Shown piece by piece: positions 33,810 to 41,373 of a stretch of DNA of 44,978 bases. Origin of the DNA: a virus; the IMG/VR virus record IMGVR_UViG_3300021378_000045, positions 1-44,978 of that record; one strand, 5' to 3'. The position numbers were made by a program, and so were the translations under genes. The notes below the pieces were generated by a model. The model searched no databases and had not been told where the DNA came from. It saw nothing but the letters and a program-made list of their open reading frames with translations. The stretch's first letter is position 1. Every line of letters begins with the position of its first letter.

Positions 33810-34219
33810 ACCTTTGTTAATAATGTGTTAATACTTTGTTTTAGTGAATTTACTGATATGGTAGCTCCACTAATTGCATCTACCATATGTTTCGGTTTAC
33901 TGATTCCAATCCATTGTTTCAACCACCTACGACTTCCAACTTCACCACCATAGTTTTCTCGATAAATTAATACTCTTACTAGTTTAATGGATTTGTTCTC
34001 ATCAAAGAGAACCATGTAGTCGAAGTGGTCAAACTTACTTCTTGATTTACCAATGTAAACAAAATCTGTATTGTTTAACATTTGGTACATCGTACCATCA
34101 TAAAAGGATTGTCCTTCAGAAAGGCTTATTTCATGTTGGTAATATTTTGTTAAATGTTTTTCTGCTCTACTTTCTAAATTAGTAGTAAATAAAGAAAGTA
34201 AAAGTATTAAGTGTATCAT
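33806..34219 (-). CDS. FMN-binding domain protein with flavinylation motif, 137 aa
   Basis: D114-A-I-S117-G-A-T120-I-S matches the D-x-x-(S/T)-G-A-T-x-(S/T) motif at which Thr is covalently bound to FMN by the transferase ApbE in RnfG/NqrC-type domains. N-terminal MIHLILLLSLFTTNLES is a signal or anchor. A single-domain 137-aa protein is enough for the FMN_bind fold. It would act as a periplasmic electron carrier, with host ApbE presumably supplying the FMN. Confidence 0.7.
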   Translation of the reverse strand: MIHLILLLSLFTTNLESRAEKHLTKYYQHEISLSEGQSFYDGTMYQMLNNTDFVYIGKSRSKFDHFDYMVLFDENKSIKLVRVLIYRENYGGEVGSRRWLKQWIGISKPKHMVDAISGATISVNSLKQSINTLLTKV

Positions 34220-34473
34220 GTGATATTTTTCTCTATTACAGCAATGAAAGTAATTACATCGGCTATCGAGGTAAATTTAAGGTCAGTATGAATATCATAA
34301 CAGAAAACTTCCCACCCATCTTTTTTATCAATTTCATCAGATGTTTGAGTTATTAAAGTGGCCACACCAGGTTCATCCTTTATATCATATGCCCAATAGT
34401 AAAATGGATTTTCTTCATCTGAAGTATCGTGATATTTTTTAAATCCAATATCTTCTAAGTTTTGTTCGTTCAT
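34216..34473 (-). CDS. Hypothetical protein, 85 aa, paralog of 4977-5306
   Basis: ENPFYYWAYDIKDEPGVATL matches the YYW strand layout of the 109-aa protein, and the C-terminal FTSIADVITFIAVIEK helix matches TSEEEIEILYRALTK. ATGA overlaps with the genes on both sides. Function unknown. Confidence 0.5.
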   Translation of the reverse strand: MNEQNLEDIGFKKYHDTSDEENPFYYWAYDIKDEPGVATLITQTSDEIDKKDGWEVFCYDIHTDLKFTSIADVITFIAVIEKNIT

Positions 34474-34793
34474 GAGTTTAAATCTTTATACCACACTTCC
34501 CAGCTTTTACATTCTAAGCCTTTGATGTGATTGTTGTTGAAATGTATTATATCTCCAAGGTGGAGTTCCCATCTATCTGTTAATTGTTTTTTATTTACTT
34601 TAACCACCATATGAGATGGGTTCTTATGGTAGGCATATTGAAAATATATGTAATTTATTTTTTTATCTTTTAATCGTTTTTCCCAATATGGAGTATCTTC
34701 TCTATATTCAATTACTTTTTCACCCCTTGCTATTCTTTCAAATGGGTCTTTCATTAGTACCAGATGTAAACAATCTTTATCTTCCCACTTCAT
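34470..34793 (-). CDS. ASCH-fold protein, 107 aa
   Basis: LHLVLMKDPFERIARGEKVI followed by EYREDTPYW matches the K-x-x-x-x-x-I-x-x-G-x-K-x-x-E-x-R motif of ASCH domains (PUA-like fold, RNA or nucleotide binding). The C-terminal RWELHLGDIIHFNN fits the final strands. Length is near the minimal ASCH fold. Could bind RNA or process nucleotides in infected cells. Confidence 0.65.
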   Translation of the reverse strand: MKWEDKDCLHLVLMKDPFERIARGEKVIEYREDTPYWEKRLKDKKINYIYFQYAYHKNPSHMVVKVNKKQLTDRWELHLGDIIHFNNNHIKGLECKSWEVWYKDLNS

Positions 34794-34794
34794 A

Positions 34795-35088
34795 TTAAGG
34801 ACAAAAAGGACATGGTTTCATTTCACCAGTATATCCTGGTTCATAATCGATACACATAGATGGTGTTATATCTTTATTATCGGCTCCATCCTTTTCTGCA
34901 TAACACGAGTTATCATATAACTTACCTTTATAACAAACCGGTTCATATATTTCTATACAAACATTGTTGTTATCTTCATTTAATATAGGTGAACATGCTT
35001 CGGTAATTAATATAACTAATAACATAATAAATGTTATTGTAAATGCTACATAATCAATTTTGGTTAATGTATTATACCATTGTTTCAT
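34795..35088 (-). CDS. Kazal-like lipoprotein, 97 aa
   Basis: Hydrophobic segment VAFTITFIMLLVILITEAC ends in a lipobox Cys at about residue 32, then VCIEIYEPVCYKGKLYDNSC with the Kazal spacing C-x(n)-P-V-C-x-x-G-x-x-Y-x-N-x-C. Extra Cys pairs follow (MCIDYEPGYT, CPFCP). A protease-inhibitor fold exposed outside the cell is the expected reading. A phage would gain protection of envelope or virion proteins. Domain call by motif only. Confidence 0.6.
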   Translation of the reverse strand: MKQWYNTLTKIDYVAFTITFIMLLVILITEACSPILNEDNNNVCIEIYEPVCYKGKLYDNSCYAEKDGADNKDITPSMCIDYEPGYTGEMKPCPFCP

Positions 35089-35092
35089 AAGT

Positions 35093-35125
35093 ACAAATAT
35101 ACGAATAATATTTTAATTATCCAAA
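35093..35125 (-). promoter_or_regulatory. Bacteroidetes-type promoter, perfect -10 (P8)
   Basis: TTTG at 35125-35122, 20 nt, TATATTTG at 35101-35094, an exact match to the TAnnTTTG consensus. It drives the Kazal-like gene 5 nt further downstream, so the transcript is probably nearly leaderless. Confidence 0.75.
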
Positions 35126-35601
35126 TGTTTTTCTATAATTTTTTCTGTAAGTTCTTCTAATGCGATATCGTACTTACCTTCTAAGTAAGGATACATGATA
35201 TATAGTTTATCTTCATGCACAAAATCAAAATGATGTGCAAACTCATGTAATATAACCCATTTACGAAAATCTTTCGATTGGTCTAATATACCATCATTAA
35301 GTTCTATTCTAATTTCATTGGGAATAAGTGCTCCCAAAGCCATCCCCCAATAAAATGGAGGCATACATGGATTGATGGAAATGTGAAAACTTTCCTTTGC
35401 TAACTGATGTAATGGAACATTACTATTATATAACTCTCGTATTACCTCATCCACATCTTCTTCAACCCTACTATCCACATAATACTCTTGTAGGTTGGGT
35501 TTAAAAAATAAGTGATATTGCCATTCAGTAAAATATACTAATACTGATGTTAATACCACAACCATAAAATACGCTACTTTGAACGCCTTTGATATAACCA
35601 T
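35113..35601 (-). CDS. Membrane-anchored metzincin-like zinc protease, 162 aa
   Basis: N-terminal span (FMVVVLTSVLVYF), then a 100-aa domain holding H119-E-F-A-H123-H-F-D-F-V-H129, which matches the H-E-x-x-H-x5-H spacing of metzincin active sites with Asp replacing the usual Gly. Probably a membrane-bound protease facing the periplasm. Substrate unknown. Alternative: a non-catalytic HExxH protein. Confidence 0.6.
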   Translation of the reverse strand: MVISKAFKVAYFMVVVLTSVLVYFTEWQYHLFFKPNLQEYYVDSRVEEDVDEVIRELYNSNVPLHQLAKESFHISINPCMPPFYWGMALGALIPNEIRIELNDGILDQSKDFRKWVILHEFAHHFDFVHEDKLYIMYPYLEGKYDIALEELTEKIIEKHLDN

Positions 35602-35729
35602 TGTTTTAATTGATAATACTTCATCTTAATGAAGTAATAAGTGATGAGTCTTAAATTTTCAAGAACTTTCCCAAAAATTACGAACGTTAGATATAATTTC
35701 TGTTCCCATGTATATGGGTTATATCTCAT
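35574..35729 (-). CDS. Possible small protein, 51 aa
   Basis: Frame MRYNPYTWEQKLYLTFVIFG continues LRLITYYFIKMKYYQLKQWL, moderately hydrophobic and basic. It fills the otherwise empty 154-nt gap and overlaps the protease gene start by 28 nt. An AT motif (35733-35742) stands 3 nt before its ATG. Only composition and position support it. Confidence 0.4.
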   Translation of the reverse strand: MRYNPYTWEQKLYLTFVIFGKVLENLRLITYYFIKMKYYQLKQWLYQRRSK

Positions 35730-35755
35730 GTATATAAATATTACATAAGAATATT

Positions 35756-36052
35756 CTACATCATACCCAGAGAGAACCGTGCTTCTTCACTCATCATACT
35801 TGGTTCGAATGGTGGTTCAAATGTTAAATCTAAATAACAATCTTTCACTTCTTCTACACTTAGTACTGCTCTTTCCACTTCAAGTGGTAACTCTTCAGCT
35901 ACTGGACAGTTAGGTGAGGTTAGTGTCATTACTACCTTAACGCTATTATCAGGGTTAATTGTAATATTATAAATCAATCCAAGTTCCCATATATCGACTG
36001 GTATCTCTGGATCGTAAACTGTTTTTAATGCTTTTATTATTTTTTCTCTCAT
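35756..36052 (-). CDS. MIP18/SufT-like Fe-S assembly protein (DUF59), 98 aa
   Basis: Contains YDPEIPVDIWELGLIY (13-28) and MTLTSPNCPVAEELP (42-56, C49), the two hallmarks of DUF59/PaaD/SufT proteins, which help insert Fe-S clusters into client proteins. The full domain is present with a short tail ending MM. In this window two radical SAM enzymes and a ferredoxin need such clusters. Next gene overlaps its start by 4 nt (ATGA). Confidence 0.85.
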   Translation of the reverse strand: MREKIIKALKTVYDPEIPVDIWELGLIYNITINPDNSVKVVMTLTSPNCPVAEELPLEVERAVLSVEEVKDCYLDLTFEPPFEPSMMSEEARFSLGMM

Positions 36053-36396
36053 GTAAATAGATATAACCCATAGCCAATTAATAGGTTAAAATTAATTATT
36101 ACTAAATTCCATTGTTTGGCTAACCATACTTGTGGTAGAGATAATATAGCTCCAATCAGATAAGTGTATGCTCCTATATTATCGTAGGGGAGTAGGTAGG
36201 GAGAGCTCATGATAAAAGCTGAACCCATATATCCCAATCTATTACCCATTCTTTCAGCTGGTGTTAACCTACGCTCTTTCACCAACCATCTAAGAAATCC
36301 ATTGTACCAAGTTCTTTCACAACTCTTACAAGTTTTCTTATTTCTCTTAAATCTAAAATCAGGTTTATTCTGATTACAAATGTTACATTTTTTCAT
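36049..36396 (-). CDS. Zinc-ribbon membrane protein, 115 aa
   Basis: N-terminal C-N-I-C-N (4-8) and C-K-S-C (25-28) form a four-Cys zinc ribbon. Residues 55-115 hold three hydrophobic spans (PYLLPYDNIGAYTYLIGAIL, WNLVIINFNLLIGYGLYLF). The zinc knuckle is probably cytosolic and the rest membrane-embedded. Function unknown. Confidence 0.6.
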   Translation of the reverse strand: MKKCNICNQNKPDFRFKRNKKTCKSCERTWYNGFLRWLVKERRLTPAERMGNRLGYMGSAFIMSSPYLLPYDNIGAYTYLIGAILSLPQVWLAKQWNLVIINFNLLIGYGLYLFT

Positions 36397-36398
36397 AA

Positions 36399-36527
36399 TT
36401 AATAATTAGAAAAGAATAAATCTATATTTTCTGTGTTTTTATAATAAGCAGGTATAGTTCTGTATTTATAAGAACAATAGCTATCTCCAATTGATGGTAC
36501 GGATAATACTTCTTCGATGTTTTCCAT
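36399..36527 (-). CDS. Small hypothetical protein, 42 aa
   Basis: MENIEEVLSVPSIGDSYCSY then KYRTIPAYYKNTENIDLFFS, acidic and Tyr-rich, between the 2OG gene and zinc-ribbon gene with 2-nt gaps either side. Support is position and start context (AATTATG). Confidence 0.5.
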   Translation of the reverse strand: MENIEEVLSVPSIGDSYCSYKYRTIPAYYKNTENIDLFFSNY

Positions 36528-36529
36528 AA

Positions 36530-37069
36530 TTAATTTAATTTTAAGTTAAATGCTAAACAGATTCTTTTTGAATCAAACTTTTTTGGGGTTACACTATGAT
36601 ATGTTGATGAACGAAATAATATAATATCCCCTTCATTTGGGTCGAACTCTTCTGTATCTCCTACATTTTGATGTGAATGTATTACAAGTTTAGAATCATT
36701 GGGTTCGGTTTGTATGTAAAATATACCCGATACTAATTCTGAATTTAAGTACTGAGGGGTTGGGTGATTGTGTATCTTGTTATAATCTCCCTTATTATAA
36801 ATACTAATCCACTTGGATATTATGTTGTAACCCTTTCTATATAATTTAGGTATAGTTGTATTTAGTACTTTATGAAACTCATCAAACGCTACGTTTTCTA
36901 TTATCTCACCGCCACCTTGTAGACCTCCAGTTCCTTCTCCATAATGAAACCCATCCACATCTAAAATACTAGTCCATGATTCAATAAGTTCTTTTATAGG
37001 TGTAGTATCTATATCGCTTTGGATTGTATGTACTTGTATTGGAAATATGTTATGGTTCTTAATCTGCAT
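36530..37069 (-). CDS. 2OG-Fe(II) dioxygenase, 179 aa
   Basis: Fe ligands in HNHPTPQYL (H-x-H, around residue 100) and SSTYHSVTP (about 158), with the 2OG-binding R in DSKRICLAFNL. The SGIFYIQ and GDIILFRSST blocks match the TIGR02466/JmjC-like 2OG family of marine phages. Overlaps the SGNH gene by 11 nt. Could hydroxylate a virion or host-protein residue. Confidence 0.75.
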   Translation of the reverse strand: MQIKNHNIFPIQVHTIQSDIDTTPIKELIESWTSILDVDGFHYGEGTGGLQGGGEIIENVAFDEFHKVLNTTIPKLYRKGYNIISKWISIYNKGDYNKIHNHPTPQYLNSELVSGIFYIQTEPNDSKLVIHSHQNVGDTEEFDPNEGDIILFRSSTYHSVTPKKFDSKRICLAFNLKLN

Positions 37070-37772
37070 AGTGTTTTTCTATTACTTTATGTAACTCAAT
37101 TGCCCAAGCTTCATGTGAATCAGATAACCAATGATTTCCTTTAGCTCGTTTTCTATTAGCTTTTTCGTTGAACTCATCAAATGTTATGGGAATACACTTA
37201 TCTGTATAGTTCTCTATTTGGAATTCTGTTGGTACTGTTTGAGTAATAATGTAAGGAATCTTCTTATTTTCTAAGAAATTCACAATATAAGTGTATAAAT
37301 TATGTTGCTTTTCATTAGTTGTATAGGAACCGAATAAATTATTCCTATAAAAATCAACGAAATCTCTCCAACCTTCTACTCCAATATCAGCATATTCCAT
37401 TAAATGGTCGGTTTCATAAGATAAATCTATATCAAATAACTTTTCTTGATGTTCAAAAGTCATTCTAGCTTGACCAGATAGATTTACAAGAACTAAATCG
37501 ATTGGAGGAATAGATGGTTTTTGTAGCTGTTCAACGGCAGAAAAGATAATTCTTTCATTTGAAGCACCACTTACACCTAAGTTATTAACCTCCGCTGCAT
37601 ACATATTGGCTAATCTTGTAGAAAAATTATTCTCATATCGATATAATTTAACTTGTTTACCTAATAAACCATCATAATGTGGTCTATGGTAATCAAAAAC
37701 ATCGATTTCTTCTTCAAGATTTACACCAACTGTATTGGAACATCCTACTGATAGTATATTTTTAATCTTCAT
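37059..37772 (-). CDS. SGNH-hydrolase-like protein, 237 aa
   Basis: Block I ILSVGCSNTVG (S12), block II NLGVSGASNERI, block III LVLVNLSGQARM and block V GNHWLSDSHEAWA with Asp-x-His. Fourth SGNH protein of the window and the closest in length and motif order to the one at 27611. Likely esterase or acyl transferase, substrate unknown. Confidence 0.65.
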   Translation of the reverse strand: MKIKNILSVGCSNTVGVNLEEEIDVFDYHRPHYDGLLGKQVKLYRYENNFSTRLANMYAAEVNNLGVSGASNERIIFSAVEQLQKPSIPPIDLVLVNLSGQARMTFEHQEKLFDIDLSYETDHLMEYADIGVEGWRDFVDFYRNNLFGSYTTNEKQHNLYTYIVNFLENKKIPYIITQTVPTEFQIENYTDKCIPITFDEFNEKANRKRAKGNHWLSDSHEAWAIELHKVIEKHYAD

Positions 37773-38091
37773 TTATCTCTATAATTTTTTCCCATTGTTT
37801 ACCAATAGTATGTTCAGTAGTACCACGATAAATTTCACCTGTTTCCGTATCTTGTAAAATCCATTTATGTGGAACTGTTGTGTTTACAATCAAAGCCATT
37901 GGTTTATCTAACTCAACTAATGTCCTGCCATCTAATGTTTTTCTTATTTTGGTAGGTTGATTATCTACCGATAAATAGGATACACTATCAGTATGAATTA
38001 CTTCATTTTCATCAATTAGTTTTTGAGTCTTTTTTTGGTTTTTTTTACCCAAAAGTTGTATGGTTGCATCCATATATAAAATTTTACTCAT
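37762..38091 (-). CDS. Hypothetical protein, 109 aa
   Basis: MSKILYMDATIQLLGKKNQK then a beta-rich body (VNTTVPHKWILQDTETGEIY). Overlaps the SGNH gene by 11 nt. Looks like a small OB- or SH3-type domain from the strand pattern, without a recognised family. Confidence 0.55.
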   Translation of the reverse strand: MSKILYMDATIQLLGKKNQKKTQKLIDENEVIHTDSVSYLSVDNQPTKIRKTLDGRTLVELDKPMALIVNTTVPHKWILQDTETGEIYRGTTEHTIGKQWEKIIEINED

Positions 38092-38170
38092 AGTGTTTGT
38101 CTAATAATAAGTTTGCTACTTCCATTGAAATCTCATTTCTATTATATAGTTCCCAAATTAACTTAGTCAT
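38084..38170 (-). CDS. Possible micro-protein, 28 aa
   Basis: MTKLIWELYNRNEISMEVAN ends LLLDKHYE. Its ATG overlaps the stop of the 91-aa membrane protein (ATGA) and its stop overlaps the next gene, the same coupling used by genuine genes here, which is the only evidence. Confidence 0.4.
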   Translation of the reverse strand: MTKLIWELYNRNEISMEVANLLLDKHYE

Positions 38171-38442
38171 AATCTTTTTCTTTTTCTTCTGTCTTTCATT
38201 TGATAACCGAATGTTATTAGGTTTACTAATCCAATAGCGGTTGTAAGTATCTCATTAATATATCCAAAAATTCCTTTCGGGGCTTGAACGTACTCTATTT
38301 TAGGTTCAGCCGTTCTTTCATTTTCTGAGATTTGTTCCATTAACTGAGGTTCTTTATTAATATCTGGACTTATGTTCCATATAAGAACCAGTGCTAATAA
38401 AGAAACTATATATGTTGATATGTACTTATACTTCTTCATCAT
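38167..38442 (-). CDS. Two-span membrane protein, 91 aa
   Basis: MMKKYKYISTYIVSLLALVL is an N-terminal span or signal anchor, and ILTTAIGLVNLITFGYQM a second, ending in a basic KDRRKRKRL tail. This layout (small TM protein with basic tail) is seen in holins and pinholins, but nothing diagnostic is present. Confidence 0.5.
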   Translation of the reverse strand: MMKKYKYISTYIVSLLALVLIWNISPDINKEPQLMEQISENERTAEPKIEYVQAPKGIFGYINEILTTAIGLVNLITFGYQMKDRRKRKRL

Positions 38443-38681
38443 AACCTTTTCTTTTTAGTTTTTTTTGTATGTTCGATATACTCACTTCTCATTAAGTTGA
38501 GTAATTCAGCCTCACCTTCATAGTAGTAACCCTTTTCTTCTATTTTGGTAATCATCTCTCTAACTTCCATAGCAGTTTTAAGTTCTACCTCAGATTGCCA
38601 AGGTTCATTAGCTAACCAATTATCCATTTGTTTTAAAAACTTCAATTGTTCTTTGGTTACGAATGTTGCGTTATTTCTCAT
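38439..38681 (-). CDS. Small hypothetical protein, 80 aa (paralog family A)
   Basis: GYYYEGEAELLNLMRSEYIE near the C-terminus parallels YTFEDADRLNSMKSLYQHIL in 38671-38898 and FYTPSQKSWLRSMRKDYI in 43532-43741. All three have an aromatic strand, a helix with L-x-x-M and a final Y-I. Function unknown. Ends in a Lys-rich tail. Confidence 0.55.
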   Translation of the reverse strand: MRNNATFVTKEQLKFLKQMDNWLANEPWQSEVELKTAMEVREMITKIEEKGYYYEGEAELLNLMRSEYIEHTKKTKKKRL

Positions 38682-38898
38682 TTAATATATGTTGGTATAA
38701 ACTTTTCATTGAGTTTAATCTATCTGCATCTTCAAAGGTATATTCTCCTGCAGTTTTCATGTAGTTTAGAAATTTCAATTCTGATTGAAGTTTCCATAAA
38801 TAAACCGAGTCGTTACCTTTACAATAGTAATCATATATAGTATCATAAAAAGTATTTATCCACTTTAATTTATTAGAATCTAGTTTAGTGTATCTCAT
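38671..38898 (-). CDS. Small hypothetical protein, 75 aa (paralog family A)
   Basis: MRYTKLDSNKLKWINTFYDT then a C-terminal EYTFEDADRLNSMKSLYQHI that matches the neighbour at 38439. Overlaps it by 11 nt. The ATG is coupled to the lipoprotein gene stop (ATGA). Confidence 0.55.
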   Translation of the reverse strand: MRYTKLDSNKLKWINTFYDTIYDYYCKGNDSVYLWKLQSELKFLNYMKTAGEYTFEDADRLNSMKSLYQHILNEK

Positions 38899-40220
38899 TT
38901 AATTCTTTTAATTAACGAACCATTAAATTCCCATTCGAATTCTTTACTAAGTTCTATGTTGGGTATTAATCGTATCATACTTAAATATCCATCTCCATCT
39001 AAATCTAAAAATCTAACAGGCTTCATTCCCCAAGTGTATTGGCCTGTATAATTTTCAATCATCTCATCTGTAATATCAATCAGCGATTTACCTTCTAATT
39101 TTAGAATCTGTATATAAAACCTATTATTAGGTGGGGTGAATGCATCATCCCAACTTGTTGCATTATCTCTAATTACAACTATTTCATCTATACCATCATT
39201 GTTATAATCCCATGGCAATATTTCATCAATTAGTTGATATCCTTCTACTGTTGGTAATTCTGTAAAATCGTTTATTGAATATGGGTTAGTGCCTCCCCAT
39301 ATAATTTTGTTTCTACCTCGTATTACATCTCTTAATTCTTGAGAATCATCATCATTCCACCAATTTGATGGTTGGTTCCAAAGTATATCGAGGTGACCAT
39401 CTTTATTTACATCCTGAAATATCTGACCCATACCATCACTCCAACTATAAAAGGCGTGATTAATCTTAACATCTTCAATCATTTCAAAATAAGATTCATC
39501 AATATGAAAGTTGAAGTTACCATCGTTTATTAACATAACAGGTTTTATACTATAATACTCATCAAACTGTGGAGCCATTATATCTAAATCACCATCGTTA
39601 TCTATATCAATAGTAGATACCTCGTTTTTAGTGATAAACATTGACATATCGTGTGGTTTGAATGTACCATCAATAGAATAGTTATTTTCTAATAACCATA
39701 CTTTATCAAAAACGCCAGTATTGTGGTCTGAATATCCTCCATATAATAAATCAGGATCGCCATCGTTATCAAAATCTCCTATATACTTTTGACCACTTCT
39801 ATTTACAACTTCACCTTGATTCGATGAGAATTCCATTTTTTCGTATTTGAAATCACCAATAATAGAATCGTATAAATATAGTTGAGGTTCTACTGCGTTT
39901 TCAGTCCAACCTTGTTGAGACATTGGGGATGCAATAAAATCTTCATAACCATCTCCATCCCAATCTGCGAATGAAACTCCAGTCATATCAGGGTTAACCC
40001 AATTAACTCCATTTCGTATCATAACCTTATGTGGATTAATTATACTTAATTGAGATTGTCTTGTTAAATGATGTGGTTGATTATAATTTTTAGATACTTT
40101 ACCAAAATCATATATCTTGGTAATAGTAGTACCACCTCCTATTGGAGTTGATATTTCATCGAGTGGTACCTTTTGGCACCCTATGATTAATAGTGTTAAT
40201 AATAGTATTTTATATTTCAT
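38895..40220 (-). CDS. FG-GAP/VCBS repeat lipoprotein, 441 aa
   Basis: Lipobox Cys at about residue 15 (MKYKILLLTLLIIGC). Then at least six calcium-binding FG-GAP-like repeats, for example FADWDGDGYEDFIASP, GDFDNDGDPDLLYGGY, DIDNDGDLDIMAPQF, DVNKDGHLDILW, DYNNDGIDEIVVIRD and LDLDGDGYLSMIRL. This is a seven-bladed beta-propeller of the integrin alpha type. Bacteroidetes genomes encode many as surface adhesins; as a phage gene it is unusual. Likely displayed on the outer membrane of infected cells. Confidence 0.85.
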   Translation of the reverse strand: MKYKILLLTLLIIGCQKVPLDEISTPIGGGTTITKIYDFGKVSKNYNQPHHLTRQSQLSIINPHKVMIRNGVNWVNPDMTGVSFADWDGDGYEDFIASPMSQQGWTENAVEPQLYLYDSIIGDFKYEKMEFSSNQGEVVNRSGQKYIGDFDNDGDPDLLYGGYSDHNTGVFDKVWLLENNYSIDGTFKPHDMSMFITKNEVSTIDIDNDGDLDIMAPQFDEYYSIKPVMLINDGNFNFHIDESYFEMIEDVKINHAFYSWSDGMGQIFQDVNKDGHLDILWNQPSNWWNDDDSQELRDVIRGRNKIIWGGTNPYSINDFTELPTVEGYQLIDEILPWDYNNDGIDEIVVIRDNATSWDDAFTPPNNRFYIQILKLEGKSLIDITDEMIENYTGQYTWGMKPVRFLDLDGDGYLSMIRLIPNIELSKEFEWEFNGSLIKRIK

Positions 40221-40235
40221 TTTTTTATAATTTAG

Positions 40236-40309
40236 AGCCTCCGGAGGGACTCGAACCCACGACCTGCTGATTACAAATCAGCTGCTCTAGCCAGCTGAGC
40301 TACGGAGGC
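40236..40309 (-). tRNA. tRNA-Thr(TGT)
   Basis: 74 nt, acceptor GCCTCCG/CGGAGGC, anticodon loop TTTGTAA giving TGT, T loop TTCGAGT. No encoded CCA. It lies 15 nt upstream of the FG-GAP gene on the same strand. Confidence 0.95.
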
Positions 40310-40320
40310 AAAACTACAAA

Positions 40321-40683
40321 CTAAGAGTTTTTGTTTTCTTCTCTTAAGTGAGCAGGAATTACATTACCGTAAACATCATACTGAATCATATCAGTTTCGA
40401 AATCTTCTTGAATTGGTTCACATCCACTCGATTCAATTACATTATATAAATCCTCCATCCACTTGGTAAGTGATTTACCTTGGGTTTTGAACTTTCTTTT
40501 ATAATCGAAAGCTTTCTTAACATCCCATCCTTGGGTGTACTCATTTAACATACGATGAACTTGAGAACATTCTTGTATTCCATCAAGAGCTAAATCATAT
40601 GATTTTCTAAGGTTTCCTGCTTTTAACAGTTTTTCAGCTCTATCTAAAATAGGTCCGAAACTTTTAACATTTGTTTTTTCCAT
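40321..40683 (-). CDS. Helical hypothetical protein, 120 aa
   Basis: MEKTNVKSFGPILDRAEKLL and KSYDLALDGIQECSQVHRML suggest a helical-bundle protein like phage recombination or repair accessory factors, without a firm family. Two Cys residues. The leader AAAACTTAAATTATG precedes the ATG. Confidence 0.5.
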   Translation of the reverse strand: MEKTNVKSFGPILDRAEKLLKAGNLRKSYDLALDGIQECSQVHRMLNEYTQGWDVKKAFDYKRKFKTQGKSLTKWMEDLYNVIESSGCEPIQEDFETDMIQYDVYGNVIPAHLREENKNS

Positions 40684-40700
40684 AATTTAAGTTTTAAAAT

Positions 40701-40943
40701 TTATTGTTTATAATATTGATTAATTCCATCTACCGTATCCAAACCTAATAACTTATCAAGTTTGTTATTCATAGGGTTACTTAGTAATGAAGAAGGAGAT
40801 ACATCCCAACTCTCAGAATACCAATTCCATGTTTCATGGCAGTAACCTGATTTTGAAGGTTTGGTATCTCTACCATCGTTAACATTCTTCATGTCTTTAA
40901 CAGCTTTAACTGCCGCTTCTCTTTTTTTGGTTGCTTTTCTCAT
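40701..40943 (-). CDS. Hypothetical protein, 80 aa
   Basis: Start chosen at MRKATKKREAAVKAVKDMKN, whose ATG lies in the AATTATG context. The in-frame ATG at 40952 is possible. The 16-codon leader ORF starting at 40956 overlaps in another frame. Lys-rich N-terminus, Trp/Ser-rich middle (GYCHETWNWYSESWDVSPSS). Confidence 0.5.
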   Translation of the reverse strand: MRKATKKREAAVKAVKDMKNVNDGRDTKPSKSGYCHETWNWYSESWDVSPSSLLSNPMNNKLDKLLGLDTVDGINQYYKQ

Positions 40944-40956
40944 AATTATCACTCAT
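40906..40956 (-). CDS. Putative leader peptide, 16 aa (MSDNYEKSNQKKRSGS)
   Basis: ATGAGTGATAAT opens this short frame 7 nt past the -10 box, as in the full-length genes at 6270 and 27553. It stops inside the 80-aa gene after 16 codons. Whether it is translated is unknown. Confidence 0.3.
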   Translation of the reverse strand: MSDNYEKSNQKKRSGS

Positions 40957-40996
40957 TTACAATGTAAATATACGAAAAAAAATCGAGACCACCAAA
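40955..40996 (-). promoter_or_regulatory. Bacteroidetes-type promoter cassette (P9)
   Basis: TTTG at 40996-40993, 20 nt, TATATTTAC at 40972-40964, dyad at 40955-40969. Carries the ATGAGTGATAAT start at 40956. Confidence 0.8.
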
Positions 40997-41015
40997 CATT
41001 TTATCACTTTTTTTG

Positions 41016-41156
41016 CTATTCTTTGTTAACTTCTTCAATAATCATATCCCAACCAAATAGTGGTGAGATTCTTGATTCGATTCCCATATTGTATAACATT
41101 ACATCTGTTTCAGAACAGAATGATATAAACTCTCCTTCGTTAATTTCTATCATCAT
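41016..41156 (-). CDS. Small hypothetical protein, 46 aa
   Basis: MMIEINEGEFISFCSETDVM then NMGIESRISPLFGWDMIIEE, acidic alpha/beta. Overlaps the upstream membrane protein by 17 nt (or 14 if the second Met is used). Function unknown. Confidence 0.5.
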   Translation of the reverse strand: MMIEINEGEFISFCSETDVMLYNMGIESRISPLFGWDMIIEEVNKE

Positions 41157-41337
41157 TTCCAAAAGTATTATTGAATGCTTCGATAAAACCGATAATCCAT
41201 GCGGTTAGAGTAATAGGCCAAAATAATAATAATCTAACCTGATAACCTCGATTTACATTTTCACTTCCCAATCGTATTGTGTGTATGAATGACCATACCG
41301 TTCCTATTAATAAATAAGACATTAAATAATCTACCAT
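41140..41337 (-). CDS. Small membrane protein, 65 aa
   Basis: Two hydrophobic segments: MVDYLMSYLLIGTVWSFIHT and FWPITLTAWIIGFIEA, with a basic loop between (GSENVNRGYQVR). Type unknown. Could form part of a membrane pore or antiporter-like small protein. Confidence 0.5.
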   Translation of the reverse strand: MVDYLMSYLLIGTVWSFIHTIRLGSENVNRGYQVRLLLFWPITLTAWIIGFIEAFNNTFGNDDRN

Positions 41338-41373
41338 GTTTACTTTGTTTTAATTTAACTAATTTTTTTCTTA

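Noticed and set aside
38167-38442. Holin assignment for the two-span protein
   Set aside because: No neighbouring endolysin or dual-start motif, so only a membrane protein is claimed.
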